Positions 1 to 6,206 of a stretch of DNA of 6,555 nt are shown piece after piece. Position 1 is the first letter of the stretch, and each line of letters starts with the position of its first letter. Under the pieces are notes generated by a model. It was not told where the DNA came from. It did no database searches and saw only the letters and a list, made by a program, of their open reading frames with translations. A program made the translations under genes and the position numbers. The DNA is from Methanobacteriota archaeon (GTDB taxonomy: Archaea > Thermoplasmatota > Poseidoniia > Poseidoniales > Poseidoniaceae), in assembly GCA_018662715.1 (NCBI GenBank), contig JABJFP010000057.1:1-6555 (forward strand), read 5' to 3'.

Positions 1-1
1 A

Positions 2-520
2 ACGAATCGTCTCGGAGCAAAGGACGCTGATTTGTTCATGTACATTTCAGAAGCCGGAAATGAGGTAGACCTCAAAGCAGAACACATCAACCAATACATT
101 CGGGAAAGTAGTGGCGAAGGATTTACAGCGAAAAATTTCCGTACCTGGGCCGCAACGTCTCGTTGCGCTGAACGTCTCGCATTCCTATCGAAGGTGCAAA
201 CTCCACAAGCCATGAAGAAATGGCTGAAGGCTATGCCCGATGTTGAATCAATCGGAAAAATCTGGACCGAGGGTGATTGGGAAGTCCCAACGTCAGAAGC
301 ACAACGCAGCAAAGTGATGCTTGCAGTTATTGACACCGTAGCAAGCGATTTGGGGAACACACGTGCAGTATGTCGCTCGTCCTACATTCATCCATGGTTC
401 ATGGACGCTTGGATGAAAGGTACCCTTGGAACGGCATGGGAGAGCGTTGAGCTAGAACGGAAAATGCAGGGCCTATCTCCCGGAGAAAGTGCAACGCTTC
501 GGATCTTGAAAACGATTTGA
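2..520 (+). CDS. topIB: DNA topoisomerase IB, C-terminal catalytic part (5' end outside window)
   Basis: Type IB topoisomerases relax supercoils by nicking one strand through a 3'-phosphotyrosyl link. The frame is open from the left edge, so the TTG at 32 is probably internal. The 172 visible codons are about half of a bacterial/viral-type enzyme (roughly 315-350 residues). Three of the five catalytic residues are readable. The Arg of the NFRTW motif (codon 140-142) corresponds to poxvirus R223. The Asn of LGNT (codon 356-358) is the Asn variant found in Deinococcus, where poxviruses have His. The nucleophilic Tyr of SSYIHP (codon 383-385) lies exactly nine residues after that Asn. The first catalytic Arg and Lys must lie upstream of the window. 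After the Tyr there is a tail of about 44 residues. The family call is firm from motif order and spacing. The compact bacterial/viral subtype, rather than the large eukaryote-like form, is inferred from the short C-terminus. fumC follows after 43 nt on the same strand, so co-transcription is possible. Confidence 0.9.
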   Translation, partial: TNRLGAKDADLFMYISEAGNEVDLKAEHINQYIRESSGEGFTAKNFRTWAATSRCAERLAFLSKVQTPQAMKKWLKAMPDVESIGKIWTEGDWEVPTSEAQRSKVMLAVIDTVASDLGNTRAVCRSSYIHPWFMDAWMKGTLGTAWESVELERKMQGLSPGESATLRILKTI

Positions 521-563
521 TGCGTCACTTATCTTCTTAGGATGGCCGTTCCAGCATTATGGT

Positions 564-1955
564 ATGGGCGAGATGCGAATTGAGAAGGACACGATGGGCG
601 AACTCGAAGTGCCTGTTGACCGCTACTATGGATGTCAGACGGCTCGTTCGCTGTTGAACTTTGATATCGGAGACGACACCATGCCTGTTGGCGTTGTTCG
701 GGCGTTTGGTATTCTCAAGCAAGCAGCAGCAAAAACGAATGTTGCCCTCGAGCAACTTGACCCCGAGGTCGGCGACCTCGTCATTGCAGCGGCTCAAGAG
801 GTCATTGATGGACATCTGAACGACCACTTTCCACTTCGCGTCTGGCAGACCGGAAGCGGCACGCAATCGAACATGAATTCCAATGAGGTGATTGCAAACC
901 GCGCTATTGAAATCGCTGGAGGCGAAATGGGTTCAAAGCATCCTGTCCATCCAAACGACCACGTCAATCGCGGTCAATCCTCGAACGATACCTTTCCAAC
1001 CGCAATGCACATTGCGGGTGCAGAGGCCTTCACTCATCGCTTGTTACCGAGCGTCCGCGCCCTACGCGATGCATTGGACGCTAAAGCCAAGGCTTGGGCG
1101 GACATTGTCAAAATCGGTAGAACGCATTTGATGGACGCCGTACCGCTCACACTCGGCCAAGAGGCGTCAGGATGGGTCGCTCAGTTGGATGCTGACTTGC
1201 GACGGTTAGATTTTGCATTGGATGACCTCTTTGAATTGGCTCTTGGAGGGACTGCAGTTGGGACTGGACTCAATGCTCACCCTCTCTTTGCGCAAATGGT
1301 TGCTGATGAAATCGCCAACATCACAGGCTTGACCTTTTGTTCAGCAGAGAACAAATTTGCACAACTTGCTGCTCATGACGCCATAGTTGCAGCGTCTGGG
1401 GCATTGAATACTCTGGCAGTATCGTTGATGAAAATCGCCAACGATGTTCGGTGGCTCGGATCTGGCCCACGGTGTGGTCTTGGTGAACTTGCACTCCCAG
1501 CAAACGAGCCGGGTTCATCCATCATGCCGGGTAAAGTTAATCCAACTCAATCAGAAGCTTTGACGATGGTTTGCTGTCAAGTAATGGGCAACCACACCGC
1601 AATAACCATTGGAGGAAGTCAAGGGAACTTTGAGTTGAACGTCTTCAAACCGATGATGATTCATAATTTCTTGCATTCAGTTGACCTGCTGACCGATGCT
1701 TGCCGTACCTTCCGAACTCGCTGCGTAGAGGGGCTGGAGCCGGTTCGAGCCAACATTCAATCCAATCTTGAAAATTCACTCATGCTTGTGACGGCTCTTA
1801 ACAACCATATTGGATACGATAAGTCTGCGAAAATTGCAAAGAACGCCCACGAAAAGGGCACGACTCTACGAGAATCTGCATTGGAACTTGGATTTTTGAC
1901 CAACGAGGAATTTGATCTGTGGGTTCGCCCTGAAGACATGACCGGTTCTTCCTGA
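564..1955 (+). CDS. fumC: Fumarate hydratase, class II
   Basis: This enzyme reversibly hydrates fumarate to L-malate in the TCA cycle. It is a soluble, oxygen-stable homotetramer without an iron-sulfur cluster. The 463 residues match the family length (E. coli FumC has 467). Starting at ATG 564, the numbering coincides with E. coli FumC: S98 and T100 in TGSGTQSNMN; H129, N131 and D132 (B site) in HPND; S139, S140 and N141 in QSSND; T187 and catalytic H188 in GRTHLMDA; catalytic S318, K324 and N326 in the signature GSSIMPGKVNP; and E331. The signature plus the TGSGT motif separates it from argininosuccinate lyase, adenylosuccinate lyase and aspartase, although aspartase is the closest alternative. 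An internal ATG at 573 would remove only MGE and cannot be excluded. A weak AT-rich stretch (TTATCTT, 529-535) lies about 32 nt before ATG 564, but the gene may also be read through from the topoisomerase gene. It ends convergently with the small minus-strand gene at 2095. Confidence 0.96.
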   Translation: MGEMRIEKDTMGELEVPVDRYYGCQTARSLLNFDIGDDTMPVGVVRAFGILKQAAAKTNVALEQLDPEVGDLVIAAAQEVIDGHLNDHFPLRVWQTGSGTQSNMNSNEVIANRAIEIAGGEMGSKHPVHPNDHVNRGQSSNDTFPTAMHIAGAEAFTHRLLPSVRALRDALDAKAKAWADIVKIGRTHLMDAVPLTLGQEASGWVAQLDADLRRLDFALDDLFELALGGTAVGTGLNAHPLFAQMVADEIANITGLTFCSAENKFAQLAAHDAIVAASGALNTLAVSLMKIANDVRWLGSGPRCGLGELALPANEPGSSIMPGKVNPTQSEALTMVCCQVMGNHTAITIGGSQGNFELNVFKPMMIHNFLHSVDLLTDACRTFRTRCVEGLEPVRANIQSNLENSLMLVTALNNHIGYDKSAKIAKNAHEKGTTLRESALELGFLTNEEFDLWVRPEDMTGSS

Positions 1956-1970
1956 GTCGCGGCTTACCCC

Positions 1971-1984
1971 TCGTTTCCAAACGA
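1971..1984 (+). terminator. Small inverted repeat just after fumC
   Basis: Arms TCGTTT and AAACGA (6 bp, 2-base centre) start 16 nt after the fumC stop. As RNA this would be a 5-bp stem with a 4-nt loop. No strong T-run follows, so it is at best a weak 3'-end structure in the convergent gap. Confidence 0.25.
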
Positions 1985-2033
1985 ACATTGTTGCATCACT
2001 GTAATCTGATGGAATCAACCTGAATTTACTCTA

Positions 2034-2043
2034 GAACATGTTC
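2034..2043. repeat. Perfect 10-bp palindrome GAACATGTTC in the convergent gap
   Basis: This self-complementary decamer is flanked by ACTC (2029-2032) and GAGT (2048-2051), which could pair further with unequal spacers. It lies in the 139-bp gap between the 3' ends of fumC and the minus-strand small gene, so an operator role is not obvious. No other gene was found in 1956-2094 on either strand. Random occurrence is possible at this length. Confidence 0.3.
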
Positions 2044-2094
2044 GTATGAGTTATCCCGATACTTAAGGGGTCTACATCCTTTCTCAAATGCTCG

Positions 2095-2247
2095 TCAAAC
2101 ACGACACTGCAACGGGTTTTTACAATCGCAACGAATGTTTTTAGCGACAATGATAGTATTGTGTCCATCCACTTCCAACCACCCAGCCAGATTCTGTTCG
2201 ATGGCGTGCCCTATTTCTGAAGAAATACCAGTTTTGATACAAAGCAT
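2095..2247 (-). CDS. Small Cys-containing hypothetical protein (50 aa)
   Basis: I do not recognise this protein. The minus-strand ORF runs from ATG (2247-2245) to TGA (2097-2095). An in-frame TGA two codons upstream of the ATG fixes the start, so it cannot be longer at the N-terminus. Codon first positions are about two-thirds purine and second positions are A/T-rich, as expected of real coding sequence. The protein is mixed helical then beta-like: MLCIKTGISSEIGHAIEQNL, then a hydrophobic AGWLEV stretch, TIIVAKNI, and a tail RCDCKNPLQCRV. Cysteines are C3, C40, C42 and C48; CxC-x5-C near the end could bind metal or form a disulfide, but no known zinc-finger pattern fits. There is no signal peptide or membrane helix, so it is probably cytoplasmic. 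It is divergent from the giant surface-protein gene, with only 29 bp between start codons, and has its own TATA-like box (minus-strand GCATATCAT, 2280-2272) about 29 nt upstream. It could instead be a remnant of a longer gene. Confidence 0.6.
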   Translation of the reverse strand: MLCIKTGISSEIGHAIEQNLAGWLEVDGHNTIIVAKNIRCDCKNPLQCRV

Positions 2248-2251
2248 ATTT
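2244..2251 (+). promoter_or_regulatory. TATA-like box for the surface-protein gene
   Basis: GCATATTT, preceded by the purine-rich AAA (possible BRE), is centred about 29 nt before ATG 2277. That is the spacing expected when archaeal transcription starts at or next to the start codon. There is no Shine-Dalgarno sequence before 2277, which fits leaderless translation. The box overlaps the start codon of the divergent small gene. Confidence 0.5.
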
Positions 2252-2271
2252 CAATGAAAGGCAAATACATC

Positions 2272-2280
2272 ATGATATGC
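2272..2280 (-). promoter_or_regulatory. TATA-like box for the divergent small gene
   Basis: Read on the minus strand this is GCATATCAT, centred about 29 nt before the minus-strand ATG at 2247. Its GCATAT core is the exact inverted copy of the plus-strand box at 2244-2249. It contains the start codon of the plus-strand gene (ATG 2277-2279). The call depends on the small gene being real. Confidence 0.4.
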
Positions 2281-5200
2281 GCAGTTGGTTCGTAGTTGCA
2301 GCATTGTTGATTGTTTTTATTTCGCCAGCAATGATGCAAACTCCTGTTCTCGAAGATACCGGGGATAATTTACAGTATTCAAGTCCAATACAATCAACAA
2401 GTTCACCCAACTCAAGCTGGACCTCTGGTGGTGAAGCGATCACGATTACTGGAAGCGGTTTTTCTGACCTCGCATTTTCCAACATAACAGACGATGGAAT
2501 CAACCACCAATGGGTGAAGACGAACATGGACTACAGCGATGAAGCCGGTCGATGGAATGCCGTCGCCATGGATTCAAACGGCCACATCCATGTCGTCCAT
2601 ATCGGGGATGAAAATTATAAAATCCGGCACAGCGTTCATGACGGGACATCTTGGAACACCTTGAAAATCAAAGATTGTGGACAAACGTATTGCTGGGATG
2701 TTCACATGGTGATTGATGGTAACGACCACCTTCACGCAGCCTATACTACATACACTCAATGGGCTGAAAGGCTTGTCTACATGAACTATGATGGAACAAA
2801 CTGGACGAGCGAAGAAGTCTCTTCAAACGCTCTGTTTGGCCCAGTTGGCATCGCTGTTGATTCAAACAATAACCCACATATTTCCTACGCTGCTGAAGGA
2901 AGTCACCAGTGCGGTGGCGGTCTCCGCATTGCCTCACATGATGGAACAGATTGGTCGACCCAAGGTATTGATCTTGGGAGCAACCGTGGATGTGACTCAG
3001 CGATTGTCATCGACGAGAACGATGACATCTACATCGCCTACCAAGACCGCGATAGCTCGAAATTAAAAATCGCCACCGACAAAAGTGGCCAGTGGGATGA
3101 CTACACCGTAAATACCGGAAGTTACCCAAGTGAAATGTATCCAGGTTACATGTCATCGATAGCCATGGATGGGCAAGGTCAGATTCATATCGCCCACCAC
3201 GATAGTAAAGATGAGGATCTAAAGTACTCGACCGGGGTTCCAAACGGACAATGGACAACCACTGTTGTTGATTCATCGGGGAACACTGGACGAGATCCCT
3301 CCATCGTGATTGACCTAGCCGATCAGCCTCATATTGTCTATCACACCTGGTCCGGTCAGAATCTAAAATACGCAACAATCGATCCGGTCACCACCAATTG
3401 GGCCGTAACCACAATGGCAAGTGGTGCCGATGTTGGCGAGGGGAATTCAATTATCATCGATGAAAGCGGAGTTATGCACGTTCCATTTAATGACGCAACA
3501 AGTAAAATCTTGAAGTACGCTACAAAATCGACGGGCTTGAGTAAGACCAATGAAATCACCGTTCAATTTGGCCAATACGGTTCAGTGACGGGGACGGTCG
3601 TTAATGATTCAACAATTCAAGTGACAACGCCTTCTGCTTCTTCCGCCGGCACTGTTGTCCTAACTCTTTGGGACAAAGAGGATAATCAACACCAATTATC
3701 TTCTTCATTCCGATTCATAGACCAGAATGACCTCGACTCCGATGGTGTTCTCAACGCCAATGACGATTGTCCAGAGGTGGCTGGTTCATCCACCCAAGAC
3801 CTTACTGGATGCCCTGATGCTGATGGCGATGGGTATAGCGATTCTGGAGACACATACCCGAATGATGTTTTGGAATGGATGGATTCTGACGGAGACGGTG
3901 TTGGCGACAATGGTGATGCCTTCCCAAACGATGCCAATGAGACCCAAGACAGTGATGGTGATGGCGTAGGCGACAACGCTGATTTGTATCCCTTAAATGC
4001 AAACGAATGGGAGGATTTAGACGGCAATCAGATCCCCGACAACTCCGAAGCCAGCAAGGTAGAAGTCACTACATCATCGGAGGGCGGGAAGATTCACCCG
4101 TACCATATTTTTGCAAACAATCTATCGTTCTCCGTGAACGCGATTACCTCCGAGGGGCTCACCATGGTTTCTTTGGAGTCTTCACCTGACGTCTTACCTT
4201 CTACAGGAGGATTGGCGTACTCATTCTATGGTGGGGAGTCACAAACCATCAGCATTGCTGGAGAGCAGATTATGGACATCATCCCCGAGGAGTTTTTCAC
4301 CGGAGGGTACATCGATGATGTTAGCCCATTTGTCAACTTCACATTACATGTTACTGGAATCCCCAACGGATGTGAAGGGGCACAAGAGTGGTGGAGTCTT
4401 GAACAGCAGGCGACATGCCCCAGTAAGATCGAAAGCCATCGCACAGATTATCTTCTCAATTTTTCAATGATTCTTTGGAACGGGGACGACGATAACGACG
4501 GCGTTTCCAACAGTTGGGACCTCTTCCCATTGGACGCAAATGAAAATCAAGATTCAGATGGTGACGGAGTCGGAGACAATCGTGATGTATTTCCTCTTGA
4601 AAGTACACAATGGTCTGATACAGATGGGGATGGCTACGGGGATAATTGGGGCAATACGTCCTGGAATTCAACCCGGTCATCTTCTTCGCCAGGTTCATTC
4701 GTTGAGGAGGCAAACGCCCCAGATTATTGTCCTGAACTAACGGGGAATTCTACTGCTGATGGATTCTATGGTTGTTTAGATGATGACGGAGACGGCGTCG
4801 CAGATGTGTTTGAACCAGTTGAGACAAACGAAACTGGGCAAACAAATAGTACTGATGAAACAAATCAAACTAATAGTTCCATTGATACCGATCAAGATGG
4901 AGTTCTTGACATGGATGATAATTGTCCAGGAACTGCCCCAGATAGCCAAGTGGACGCTTTCGGATGTGAAGTAATTGAAGAAGAGAATGATGAAGTTTCG
5001 GCTTCAATTTTTGAAGAATTCTTTTCCGGAGATACAAGTCCAGTGACTACTACAGTGGGAATAGGAGCTATTCTACTCGCTCTGTTTACTTTGCTTCAAT
5101 CGAATGCTGTTGCTGGAGTTCTACCTGACACATTCCGCTGGGTTCAAGTTCTTCGCAATAATTCCAAACTCAGTAAAGAGGAAGAAAACGAACTGACGTA

Positions 5201-5669
5201 CCTGCAATCATTGGTTCAAGCATATTATGATGATTCAAAGGAGCTGGTGGATGAACTCAACCTGTTGAAGGCAGACCTTACGGGCCGGTACACAAATAAC
5301 GAGATCAAGAAGGATACTCGTGAAAAGTTGTTCACACTCATTGACGACTTGCTCATCGCCTCACCACAGGAATTGTATCGCATTGCACACAATGACAGTT
5401 ACTTTGGATTAGCAGGTGCTGTAGATTCAGAAGACCGAAGTAAGTTACTTGAGGAAAAACTCGCCATGAGCGATTTCTCTGAACCCTCTTTAGCGAGTGA
5501 CCCTGCGCTCCAATCGTCTCAACCAGAAGATGTTTCAAAACCCTCAATCGATACAATAGGACTCATGAAAGATGACGGTTTTGAGTGGTATGAATCTCCC
5601 GAAGGGAGTGGCGTCTGGTGGTATCGAACTGCTCATGCAAATCAAGACTGGCGAAAGTGGCAGTCGTAG
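2277..5669 (+). CDS. Giant multidomain surface protein: split TIG-like domain, 7-repeat beta-propeller, TSP3-like repeats, TM anchor, cytoplasmic tail
   Basis: This is an 1130-residue type I membrane protein with most of its mass outside the cell; function unknown, adhesion or ligand binding likely. Residues 1-18 form a signal peptide (hydrophobic core 4-15, SPA cleavage site). Residues 43-66 (TSGGEAITITGSGF) look like the first strands of a TIG/IPT domain. Residues 73-421 hold seven propeller repeats with a core like VDSNNNPHISY. Residues 424-481 resume the TIG-like fold (EITVQFG, STIQVTTP). Residues 484-590 are TSP3-like D-x-D-x-D-G calcium repeats. Residues 592-735 are an unrecognised beta-rich domain with Cys 699 and 714. 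More TSP3-like repeats and CP...GC cysteine pairs occupy about 735-899. A sequon-rich stalk lies at 849-868 and one membrane helix at about 922-944. The cytoplasmic part has a charged helical region (about 965-1030) and a Trp-rich tail (1100-1130). The start at 2277 gives a proper signal peptide and fits the upstream TATA-like box. The domain style is typical of marine Group II archaeal exoproteins. Confidence 0.93.
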   Translation: MRSWFVVAALLIVFISPAMMQTPVLEDTGDNLQYSSPIQSTSSPNSSWTSGGEAITITGSGFSDLAFSNITDDGINHQWVKTNMDYSDEAGRWNAVAMDSNGHIHVVHIGDENYKIRHSVHDGTSWNTLKIKDCGQTYCWDVHMVIDGNDHLHAAYTTYTQWAERLVYMNYDGTNWTSEEVSSNALFGPVGIAVDSNNNPHISYAAEGSHQCGGGLRIASHDGTDWSTQGIDLGSNRGCDSAIVIDENDDIYIAYQDRDSSKLKIATDKSGQWDDYTVNTGSYPSEMYPGYMSSIAMDGQGQIHIAHHDSKDEDLKYSTGVPNGQWTTTVVDSSGNTGRDPSIVIDLADQPHIVYHTWSGQNLKYATIDPVTTNWAVTTMASGADVGEGNSIIIDESGVMHVPFNDATSKILKYATKSTGLSKTNEITVQFGQYGSVTGTVVNDSTIQVTTPSASSAGTVVLTLWDKEDNQHQLSSSFRFIDQNDLDSDGVLNANDDCPEVAGSSTQDLTGCPDADGDGYSDSGDTYPNDVLEWMDSDGDGVGDNGDAFPNDANETQDSDGDGVGDNADLYPLNANEWEDLDGNQIPDNSEASKVEVTTSSEGGKIHPYHIFANNLSFSVNAITSEGLTMVSLESSPDVLPSTGGLAYSFYGGESQTISIAGEQIMDIIPEEFFTGGYIDDVSPFVNFTLHVTGIPNGCEGAQEWWSLEQQATCPSKIESHRTDYLLNFSMILWNGDDDNDGVSNSWDLFPLDANENQDSDGDGVGDNRDVFPLESTQWSDTDGDGYGDNWGNTSWNSTRSSSSPGSFVEEANAPDYCPELTGNSTADGFYGCLDDDGDGVADVFEPVETNETGQTNSTDETNQTNSSIDTDQDGVLDMDDNCPGTAPDSQVDAFGCEVIEEENDEVSASIFEEFFSGDTSPVTTTVGIGAILLALFTLLQSNAVAGVLPDTFRWVQVLRNNSKLSKEEENELTYLQSLVQAYYDDSKELVDELNLLKADLTGRYTNNEIKKDTREKLFTLIDDLLIASPQELYRIAHNDSYFGLAGAVDSEDRSKLLEEKLAMSDFSEPSLASDPALQSSQPEDVSKPSIDTIGLMKDDGFEWYESPEGSGVWWYRTAHANQDWRKWQS
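3726..4050 (+). repeat. First TSP3-like calcium-repeat block (protein residues about 484-590)
   Basis: About five Asp-rich units are present, with near-identical cores such as DSDGDGVGDNGDAFPND and DSDGDGVGDNADLYPLN. The first unit carries a CP...GC cysteine pair (C498 and C512). The repeats recur at DNA level, for example the GATGGTGATGGCGTAGGCGA-type core, and have diverged mainly at third codon positions. TSP3-type repeats bind calcium and form stiff rods; that role is inferred here from the family. Confidence 0.8.
4480..4974 (+). repeat. Second TSP3-like block and stalk (protein residues about 735-899)
   Basis: Units DDDNDGVSNSWDLFPLD, DSDGDGVGDNRDVFPLE and DTDGDGYGDN are followed by two degenerate units that each carry a CP...GC cysteine pair (C818/C833 and C883/C897). 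Between the last two units is a Thr/Asn/Glu-rich linker with four overlapping-style N-x-S/T sequons in residues 851-868. It is separated from the first block by a domain of about 145 residues that lacks the repeats. Confidence 0.75.
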
Positions 5670-5684
5670 AAAAGGGATGCAGAA

Positions 5685-5702
5685 AGGGTCTCGAATAACC
5701 CT
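5685..5702 (+). terminator. Weak stem-loop after the surface-protein gene
   Basis: AGGGT (5685-5689) can pair with ACCCT (5698-5702) across an 8-nt loop, 16 nt downstream of the stop codon. It has only 5 bp and no T-tract, so it is a possible 3' end structure but not a convincing terminator. Confidence 0.25.
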
Positions 5703-5708
5703 CCAAAT

Positions 5709-5722
5709 GATGATGCATCATC
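5709..5722. promoter_or_regulatory. Perfect 14-bp palindrome, candidate operator
   Basis: GATGATGCATCATC is fully self-complementary with no spacer. It sits 26 nt before the TATA-like sequence at 5749-5757 and 67 nt before the next start codon, a normal place for an archaeal activator or repressor dimer. A smaller hairpin, CTCAA-tgtt-TTGAG (5733-5746), lies between it and the TATA-like sequence. No binding protein is identified. Confidence 0.35.
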
Positions 5723-5748
5723 TCTTGCCATCCTCAATGTTTTGAGTT

Positions 5749-5757
5749 GATATATTA
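5749..5757 (+). promoter_or_regulatory. TATA-like box upstream of the 5790 gene
   Basis: GATATATTA is centred about 37 nt before ATG 5790. A second AT-rich match, AGCATATTA (5761-5769), is centred about 25 nt before it. Unlike the other genes here, this one also has a ribosome-binding-type sequence, AGGGGAG (5779-5785), 4 nt before the ATG. The first box with a short leader is therefore the more consistent reading. Confidence 0.45.
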
Positions 5758-5778
5758 AGCAGCATATTATGATAATTT

Positions 5779-5785
5779 AGGGGAG
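5779..5785 (+). promoter_or_regulatory. Shine-Dalgarno-like site for the 5790 gene
   Basis: AGGGGAG ends 4 nt before ATG 5790 and supports that start. It is the only clear ribosome-binding site before a gene in this window. Confidence 0.5.
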
Positions 5786-5789
5786 TATT

Positions 5790-6206
5790 ATGAGGGGAAA
5801 AAATGGAAAAAGATACAACCCCGATTGGCTAGTGGAACTAGCAGAAAAGTGCCTCCCCTATCTTAAGAGCCATCCACGGTATGATGAGGAAGCCCTAGAT
5901 TTCCTACCTGAGGCCTTAGGGAATTGTACTTCATGCATACCAGAGAGCCATTGCTACATTCATTTTGTGAAAGATGACAATCCCAATCAAGAAGGTTCAT
6001 CATGGCGATACATTACTTCAGTTGAACTCTACCACGAGAAGTTCGGTATTATCTTGGTTGACCTGCTCCTTGACATTACAAGTGAGGACCCCTATGAAGC
6101 GTCTCCTGTAGTCGGAGGCATAGAGTATTTCGATCTCTTGGGTATACTGCCACCAGTTCAAGCAACGAGGCACTTACACGGCAGAATTAGAGAACGCTTG
6201 TGCTGA
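5790..6206 (+). CDS. Hypothetical protein, 138 aa as read, probably frameshifted near its 3' end
   Basis: I do not recognise this protein. The start is supported by a Shine-Dalgarno-like site. It has a basic N-terminus (MRGKNGKRYNPDW), an amphipathic helix (LVELAEKCLPYLKSHPRY), and a cysteine/histidine cluster C46-x2-C49-x4-H54-C55 (NCTSCIPESHC) that could hold a metal or be redox active. A hydrophobic strand (FGIILVDLLLDI, 85-96) follows, then GGIEYFDLLGILPP. The last residues (HLHGRIRERLC) lose the coding signature, while the +1 frame gains a strong one from about 6172 to a TAA at 6280-6282. Merging the frames gives about 163 residues. A single extra base near 6157-6172 (for example around CAAGCAACGAGG) would explain this. 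There is no signal peptide, so it is probably cytoplasmic. It is followed by the EEP-family gene but has a separate promoter. Confidence 0.65.
   Translation: MRGKNGKRYNPDWLVELAEKCLPYLKSHPRYDEEALDFLPEALGNCTSCIPESHCYIHFVKDDNPNQEGSSWRYITSVELYHEKFGIILVDLLLDITSEDPYEASPVVGGIEYFDLLGILPPVQATRHLHGRIRERLC

Noticed and set aside
537..866. 109-codon minus-strand ORF antisense to the start of fumC.
   Set aside because: It is fully antisense to a well-conserved enzyme region and has no recognisable product; a shadow of fumC codon structure.
2109..2143. Imperfect direct repeat GCAACG...TTTTTA twice, resembling tandem T-rich archaeal terminators for fumC.
   Set aside because: The T-runs are antisense of Lys/Asn codons of the small minus-strand gene, over 150 nt after the fumC stop.
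2088..2144. 18-codon plus-strand ORF MLVKHDTATGFYNRNECF.
   Set aside because: Very short and antisense to the better-supported minus-strand small gene.
2212..2227. Inverted repeat TATTTCT-GA-AGAAATA upstream of the giant gene, looking like an operator.
   Set aside because: It lies within codons 8-12 of the small minus-strand gene and is explained by its codons (ATT TCT TCA GAA ATA). A dual role is possible but unsupported.
1956..2276. Possible tRNA or structured RNA in the gap after fumC.
   Set aside because: No GGTTCGAAT-type T-arm or cloverleaf pairing was found on either strand.
3007..3378. 123-codon minus-strand ORF inside the propeller region.
   Set aside because: Antisense to the repeats of the giant protein; Arg/Ser/Cys-rich composition is typical of a shadow frame.
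3686..4027. 113-codon minus-strand ORF with Ser-Pro repeats (SPTPSPS).
   Set aside because: The repeats are just the reverse complement of the Asp-Gly calcium-repeat codons (GATGGCGAT and similar).
5642..5731. 29-codon minus-strand ORF (MARDDASSFGG...) in the gap after the giant gene.
   Set aside because: Too short, overlaps the 3' end of the giant gene, and no clear promoter was found.
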